Origin: Candidatus Eiseniibacteriota bacterium | GTDB taxonomy: Bacteria; Arandabacterota; Arandabacteria; Arandabacterales; Arandabacteraceae | Assembly: GCA_030592245.1 (NCBI GenBank) | Contig: JAUVJV010000142.1 | Coordinates: 1-6,321, forward strand | Direction of reading: 5' to 3' | DNA length: 6,321 nucleotides | In this document: piece by piece, positions 5,260 to 6,321 of the stretch | Layout of the letters: each line of letters opens with the position of its first letter | How positions within the stretch are numbered: position 1 is the stretch's first letter | Translations under genes and position numbers: made by a program | The notes under the pieces: generated by a model | The model's database searches: none | Told to the model about the DNA's origin: nothing | The model's input: the letters and a program-made list of their open reading frames with translations, nothing else

Positions 5260-6321
5260 ATGGACACCCGTTACCAGCCAGGTAAAGCTGAGGCCAAATG
5301 GTATGATTTCTGGATGAAAGAGGGGTATTTCGCCCCGAAACCGCGGGAGGGAAAGCCCTTTGTAATTGTAATGCCGCCTCCCAATATCACGGGTCCCCTC
5401 ACCATGGGCCACGTGCTGAACATGTCGCTTCAGGATGTTTTCATGAGGTGGCACATGGTAAATGGTGAAGAGTGCCTGTGGTTGCCCGGAAAGGACCACG
5501 CGGGAATCGCTACCCAGAACGCCGTTGAGCGGCAGCTCGCCAGAGAAAAGATGACAAGGCATGATGTCGGCCGGGAGAAGTTCACCGAGCGCGTGTGGGA
5601 GTGGAAGGGGCTGATGAGTGATAAGATCACCGAGCAAATCAAGCATCTCGGGTGCGCTTGTGACTGGAACCGGGAACGCTTCACCATGGATGAGGGACTT
5701 TCTCGCGCGGTGCGCACGGCCTTCGTGACCCTCTTCAAGCAGGGTCTGATCTACCGTGGCGAATACGTTGTCAACTCATGCCCACGGTGCCTGACCACAC
5801 TCGCCGATGATGAGGTCGAGCGCCAGGAACTCAAGGGAAAGCTCTACTATGTACGGTATCCGTTTGAGGACGGCGGTCATGTCACTGTTGCGACCACGCG
5901 TCCCGAGACCATGCTCGGTGATGTCGCGGTGGCGGTCAATCCCGGCGACGAGAGATACAGGGCTTCGCATGAGAAGATGCTTGTGCTGCCCATCATCGGC
6001 CGCAAGATGCCGCTGATCACGGATGATTTTGTTGATCCGGAGTTCGGGACCGGAGCGGTCAAGGTCACTCCTGCCCACGATGCCGACGACTTCGACATAG
6101 GACAGCGTCACAATCTTGAGACCGTGGTGGTCATTGATCCCACGGGCGTGATGTATGAGAACGCCGGCGAATATAAGGGTCTGGACAGGTTCGAGGCCAG
6201 GAAGCAGATCGTCGAGAGGCTTCAGCGCGAAGGCCTGCTCGAGAAGGTGGATGACTATGATCTGTCGGTGGGCCGGTGCTACAGGTGCGCCACGCCGGTG
6301 GAGCCGCTGCTGTCCAACCAG
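5260..6321 (+). CDS. valS: Valyl-tRNA synthetase, N-terminal 354 residues (3' truncated)
   Basis: ValS charges tRNA-Val with valine in the cytosol. The frame runs open from ATG 5260 to the window edge, about 40% of a usual ValS of roughly 880 residues. The N-terminus YQPGKAEAKWYDFWMKEGYF is typical. The class I signature is PPPNITGPLTMGH (39-51), with threonine at 48 where HIGH begins with histidine. WLPGKDHAGIATQ and LGCACDWNRERFTMDEG follow as in the family. A C174-x2-C177 pair lies in VVNSCPRC. The CP1 editing domain shows TTRPETM (212-218) and FGTGAVKVTPAHDADDFD, with D274 in the HDxxD motif used in editing. A second C340-x2-C343 pair (GRCYRC) comes just before the cut. The catalytic KMSKS loop, tRNA-binding domain and coiled coil would lie downstream. 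It is separated from the que operon by 116 nt, so it may be a separate or readthrough-linked unit. Confidence 0.97.
   Translation, partial: MDTRYQPGKAEAKWYDFWMKEGYFAPKPREGKPFVIVMPPPNITGPLTMGHVLNMSLQDVFMRWHMVNGEECLWLPGKDHAGIATQNAVERQLAREKMTRHDVGREKFTERVWEWKGLMSDKITEQIKHLGCACDWNRERFTMDEGLSRAVRTAFVTLFKQGLIYRGEYVVNSCPRCLTTLADDEVERQELKGKLYYVRYPFEDGGHVTVATTRPETMLGDVAVAVNPGDERYRASHEKMLVLPIIGRKMPLITDDFVDPEFGTGAVKVTPAHDADDFDIGQRHNLETVVVIDPTGVMYENAGEYKGLDRFEARKQIVERLQREGLLEKVDDYDLSVGRCYRCATPVEPLLSNQ

Overview
The window is a dense plus-strand stretch from an anaerobic-looking, moderately high-GC bacterium. Evidence for this is frequent AGG arginine codons, GTG and TTG starts with purine-rich ribosome binding sites, and an oxygen-sensitive-type Fe-S dehydratase homologue. 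The lineage cannot be fixed from the sequence. A deep-branching anaerobic actinobacterial or clostridial-like lineage is a guess only.

Layout: (1) 2-448, the C-terminal part of an alkaline-phosphatase-superfamily (type I phosphodiesterase-like) protein, cut by the window edge. (2) 453-1778, a GAF-GGDEF diguanylate cyclase with intact catalytic and I-site motifs. (3) 1781-5143, a tightly packed 7-deazaguanine (preQ0) cassette: queD, queC, a DUF366-family gene, queE, and a gene for a single 2-hydroxyacyl-CoA dehydratase D-component (HgdB/BcrC-like) protein. Gaps are 2-4 nt, or a GTGA overlap, all the way from the phosphodiesterase to the dehydratase-like gene, so all seven are probably one transcript. 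(4) 5144-5259, the only real intergenic gap, which carries several inverted repeats. (5) 5260-6321, the first 354 codons of valS (valyl-tRNA synthetase), cut by the right edge.

How the genes work together: QueD, QueE and QueC are the three successive steps from 7,8-dihydroneopterin triphosphate through 6-carboxytetrahydropterin and 7-carboxy-7-deazaguanine to preQ0. GTP cyclohydrolase (folE), the preQ0 reductase (queF), the transglycosylase (tgt) and later queuosine enzymes are not in the window. The most interesting point is that two proteins without an assigned role in this pathway, a DUF366 protein and an HgdB-like Fe-S protein, are embedded in and translationally linked to the preQ0 genes. 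The valS leader holds mutually exclusive helices, one combination of which could form a pseudoknot just before the valS ribosome binding site.
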